Assembly (NCBI GenBank): GCA_963767715.1
Contig: CAVYFA010000013.1
Location: 124,001-188,000, forward strand
Reading direction: 5' to 3'
Origin: CAVSXS01 sp963767715
GTDB lineage: Bacteria > Chloroflexota > Ktedonobacteria > Ktedonobacterales > Ktedonobacteraceae
DNA length: 64,000 nt
Shown one piece after another: positions 62,453-64,000 of the stretch. Made by a program: the position numbers and the translations under genes. The first letter of the stretch is position 1. Every line of letters begins with the position of its first letter. Under the pieces are notes generated by a model, which worked only from the letters and a program-made list of their open reading frames with translations, was not told where the DNA came from and searched no databases.

Positions 62453-63295
62453 ATGGAAGAACAGTTAGTTCATTACAGCGAACAGGTAGATAATCAAGAG
62501 ATACCCGGTGTCTCGCCTGCCGCCGGCATCCCGGCGCCGATGGTTGAGCGTGCCTTTCGACTGCTCGATATACTGAGCGAAGCGGAGGAAGGGCTGACGC
62601 TGAGCGACCTGGCACGGGCGCTGGCGATGAGCAAAGGTAGTATGCACGGGCTGCTCAAGACACTGGAGAACAGCGGCGCGATCGAGCAAGTCGAGGAGCG
62701 CCGCTTCGTGCTGGGGCCGCGCATCTACGATCTCGCGCAGGCGTACATCCAGCGCGCCGGGCTGCGCCGCTTTGCCGTGCCCGCCATGCGCCGCCTGGCC
62801 TCCACCACTGGCGAGACCGTCTGCCTGGGCAAGGTCGAGCAGAAGGGCGTGCGCATCGTCGAATGCATCATCGACGAGGGCAATCAGAGCGCGCTGCATA
62901 TTTCCGCGGAGCGTGGCCAGCGCATACCCCTGCTCGCTGCTGCCACAGGCAGCGTCGTGCTGGCCAACTGGCCCGCATCCCAGCGCGATGCTTACGTTCA
63001 GGCACACCCTCTTCCCCAATTTACGGCGAATTCGATTACCGATCCCGGGCAACTTTTAGCGCGGATAGATGAGACCGCCCGCGAGGGAATAGGCTTTGAC
63101 CACGAGGAGTACCTGGTAGGCGTCAACGCCGTAGCCGCGCCTATTTACGGCGTCGGCGACGCGCTCATCGGCCTGCTCTGGATCGTGGGCTTTGCCTCGC
63201 GTTTCAACAATGAGGCTCTGGCGAACGCCGCCCACCGGTTGCGCGATGAGGCCGAAGAGGTATCGCGCGCACTGGGCGCACATAAACGTCCGTAG
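62453..63295 (+). CDS. IclR-family transcriptional regulator
   Basis: A 280-residue regulator: N-terminal winged helix (VERAFRLLDILSEAEEGLTL, then SDLARALAMSKGSMHGLLKTL) at about 28-75, and the C-terminal GAF-like effector domain with GETVCLGKVEQKGVRIVE and LIGLLWIVGFASRF. No ribosome site is visible before ATG 62453, so a leaderless start or ATG 62540 is possible. It stands directly before the hydroxylase genes, which it most likely controls. Confidence 0.88.
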   Translation: MEEQLVHYSEQVDNQEIPGVSPAAGIPAPMVERAFRLLDILSEAEEGLTLSDLARALAMSKGSMHGLLKTLENSGAIEQVEERRFVLGPRIYDLAQAYIQRAGLRRFAVPAMRRLASTTGETVCLGKVEQKGVRIVECIIDEGNQSALHISAERGQRIPLLAAATGSVVLANWPASQRDAYVQAHPLPQFTANSITDPGQLLARIDETAREGIGFDHEEYLVGVNAVAAPIYGVGDALIGLLWIVGFASRFNNEALANAAHRLRDEAEEVSRALGAHKRP

Positions 63296-63328
63296 GGGCG
63301 AGGAACGATCACAAAAGGGAGGCGCGCG

Positions 63329-63814
63329 GTGCGCGAACTAATAACTTTGAATGTCAACGGCGAGCGACGCGAGGTGGCGGTTGTGCCACACCATACGCTG
63401 CTTGAAGTTTTGCGCGAAGACCTGGGCCTGGTCGGCACCAAGCACGGCTGCGAACTGGGCGAGTGCGGGGCCTGCACCGTGCTGGTGGACGGCCTGCCGG
63501 TGCTCTCGTGCCTGGCCCTGGCACTAGAGATGCAGGAGAGCGAGATAACGACCATTGAAGGGCTGGAACGGGATGGCAGGCTGCATCCTTTGCAGGAAAC
63601 GTTCGCGGAACTGGGCGCGGCGCAGTGCGGCTATTGCACGCCGGGCATCATACTCTCGGGCGCTGCTCTCCTGCGCGAGCATCCCCAGCCGACGCGCGAA
63701 CAGATCAAAGAGGCGCTCGCCGGCAACCTGTGCCGCTGCACGGGCTATACCAAAATCTACGAAGCGGTCGAAGCCGCCGCACAGCGCATGACCCGGCCTG
63801 GAGGATCCGTGTGA
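63329..63814 (+). CDS. (2Fe-2S) subunit of a molybdenum hydroxylase (CoxS/XDH type)
   Basis: A 161-residue small subunit with two [2Fe-2S] sites: plant-type GCELGECGACTVLVDG (Cys at about 41, 46, 49, then 61) and the C-terminal CGYCTPG and CRCTGYTK. It passes electrons from the molybdenum subunit to the FAD subunit in CO dehydrogenase or xanthine-dehydrogenase-type enzymes. GGGAGGCGCGC precedes the GTG start. The next gene starts at GTG 63811 within its stop (GTGA). Confidence 0.93.
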   Translation: MRELITLNVNGERREVAVVPHHTLLEVLREDLGLVGTKHGCELGECGACTVLVDGLPVLSCLALALEMQESEITTIEGLERDGRLHPLQETFAELGAAQCGYCTPGIILSGAALLREHPQPTREQIKEALAGNLCRCTGYTKIYEAVEAAAQRMTRPGGSV

Positions 63815-64000
63815 GTAAACGCGTATCAGGAAATGTAGGGACACCCCTTGCGGGTGTCCGGGGGGATGGGCGGCAAACTCGCTCTCCCTACAACATCATC
63901 GGGACACCCCGACCCAAAGTGGATGCCTACGCCAAAGTGAGCGGGCGCGCGCTGTATGCCGACGATATCATGCTGCCGCGCATGCTCTATGGCCGCCTGC
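63811..64000 (+). CDS. Molybdopterin-binding large subunit, 5' part (CoxL/XDH type)
   Basis: Cut by the window end. It begins MSKRVSG and, after an odd 19-residue stretch, continues YNIIGTPRPKVDAYAKVSGR and ALYADDIMLPRMLYGRL, the usual start of the large subunit of xanthine dehydrogenase/CO dehydrogenase-type enzymes. Coupled to the small subunit through the GTGA overlap. The inserted stretch (NVGTPLAGVRGDGRQTRSP) is coded by a TGTAGGG element. Confidence 0.85.
   Translation, partial: MSKRVSGNVGTPLAGVRGDGRQTRSPYNIIGTPRPKVDAYAKVSGRALYADDIMLPRMLYGRL
63834..63892. repeat. TGTAGGG/CCCTACA element within the large-subunit gene
   Basis: TGTAGGG at 63834-63840 and CCCTACA at 63886-63892 form the ends; inside is a stem GGACACCC/GGGTGTCC (63839-63846 and 63852-63859). 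It adds 19 codons (57 bases), a multiple of three, so the frame is kept. Confidence 0.75.

Noticed and set aside
1..64000. tRNA, rRNA, riboswitch or prophage genes
   Set aside because: I looked for cloverleaf arms with CCA ends, rRNA-like stretches, integrase genes and phage structural genes and saw none that I could support by eye.

Overview
The window looks like a chromosomal segment of a Chloroflexota bacterium, most likely of the class Ktedonobacteria. This rests on three things: a moderately high GC content, a giant MalT-type LuxR regulator whose N-terminus I associate with that group, and abundant short hairpin repeats that also sit inside coding sequence. The assignment is by family resemblance only; there is no rRNA or tRNA gene here to confirm it.

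Layout. 0.1-9.1 kb holds housekeeping and metabolic genes: an MBL hydrolase, a Mur ligase, a DUF4388-like protein, a PP2C phosphatase, a YggT-like membrane protein, a zinc-ribbon protein, a dienelactone hydrolase and an amidase. 9.2-15.3 kb holds a GNAT enzyme, a CynX-type MFS carrier, a gnd-pgi pair, and a secreted trypsin-like protease preceded by a short copy of its own N-terminus. 15.3-21.6 kb is badly damaged: an aminoglycoside phosphotransferase-like gene and one VOC gene are intact, but a sugar-isomerase/PfkB-kinase/aldolase-remnant group, an aminotransferase, a GNAT gene and an esterase all carry frameshifts. 21.7-24.7 kb holds another GNAT gene and an enoyl-CoA hydratase/SDR/LigB-like operon behind a double GTACGTAC site.

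24.8-41.5 kb is the centrepiece: one co-directional operon of two very large tandem paralogues (signal peptide, beta-rich ectodomain, GATase-like segment, two membrane helices), an ABC ATPase-permease, a Gln/Ser-rich membrane protein, a MoxR AAA+ ATPase, a DUF58 protein and two VWA membrane proteins of BatA/BatB type. It reads as a MoxR-VWA chaperone machine joined to its own exporter and surface proteins. 41.5-46.3 kb holds a HicBA toxin-antitoxin pair, an aldo/keto reductase, an SDR, and a MarR-controlled DrrAB-like exporter with a textbook promoter overlapped by a palindrome. 46.3-49.6 kb holds an SRPBCC protein, a frameshifted membrane sensor and a SnoaL-like protein. 49.7-55.6 kb is a three-piece glutamate synthase-like cluster, followed by a UbiB-type kinase, a sigma-factor remnant, the MalT-like regulator (58-61.4 kb), a DHFR-like reductase, an IclR regulator and the start of a molybdenum hydroxylase (CO/xanthine dehydrogenase type) operon.

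Two themes cut across the window. First, palindromic elements with TGTAGGG/CCCTACA ends occur between genes and also in frame inside genes, so they are translated. Second, at least ten genes are broken by single-base shifts. Almost all are explained by one extra base, which raises the question of base-calling error versus real decay.
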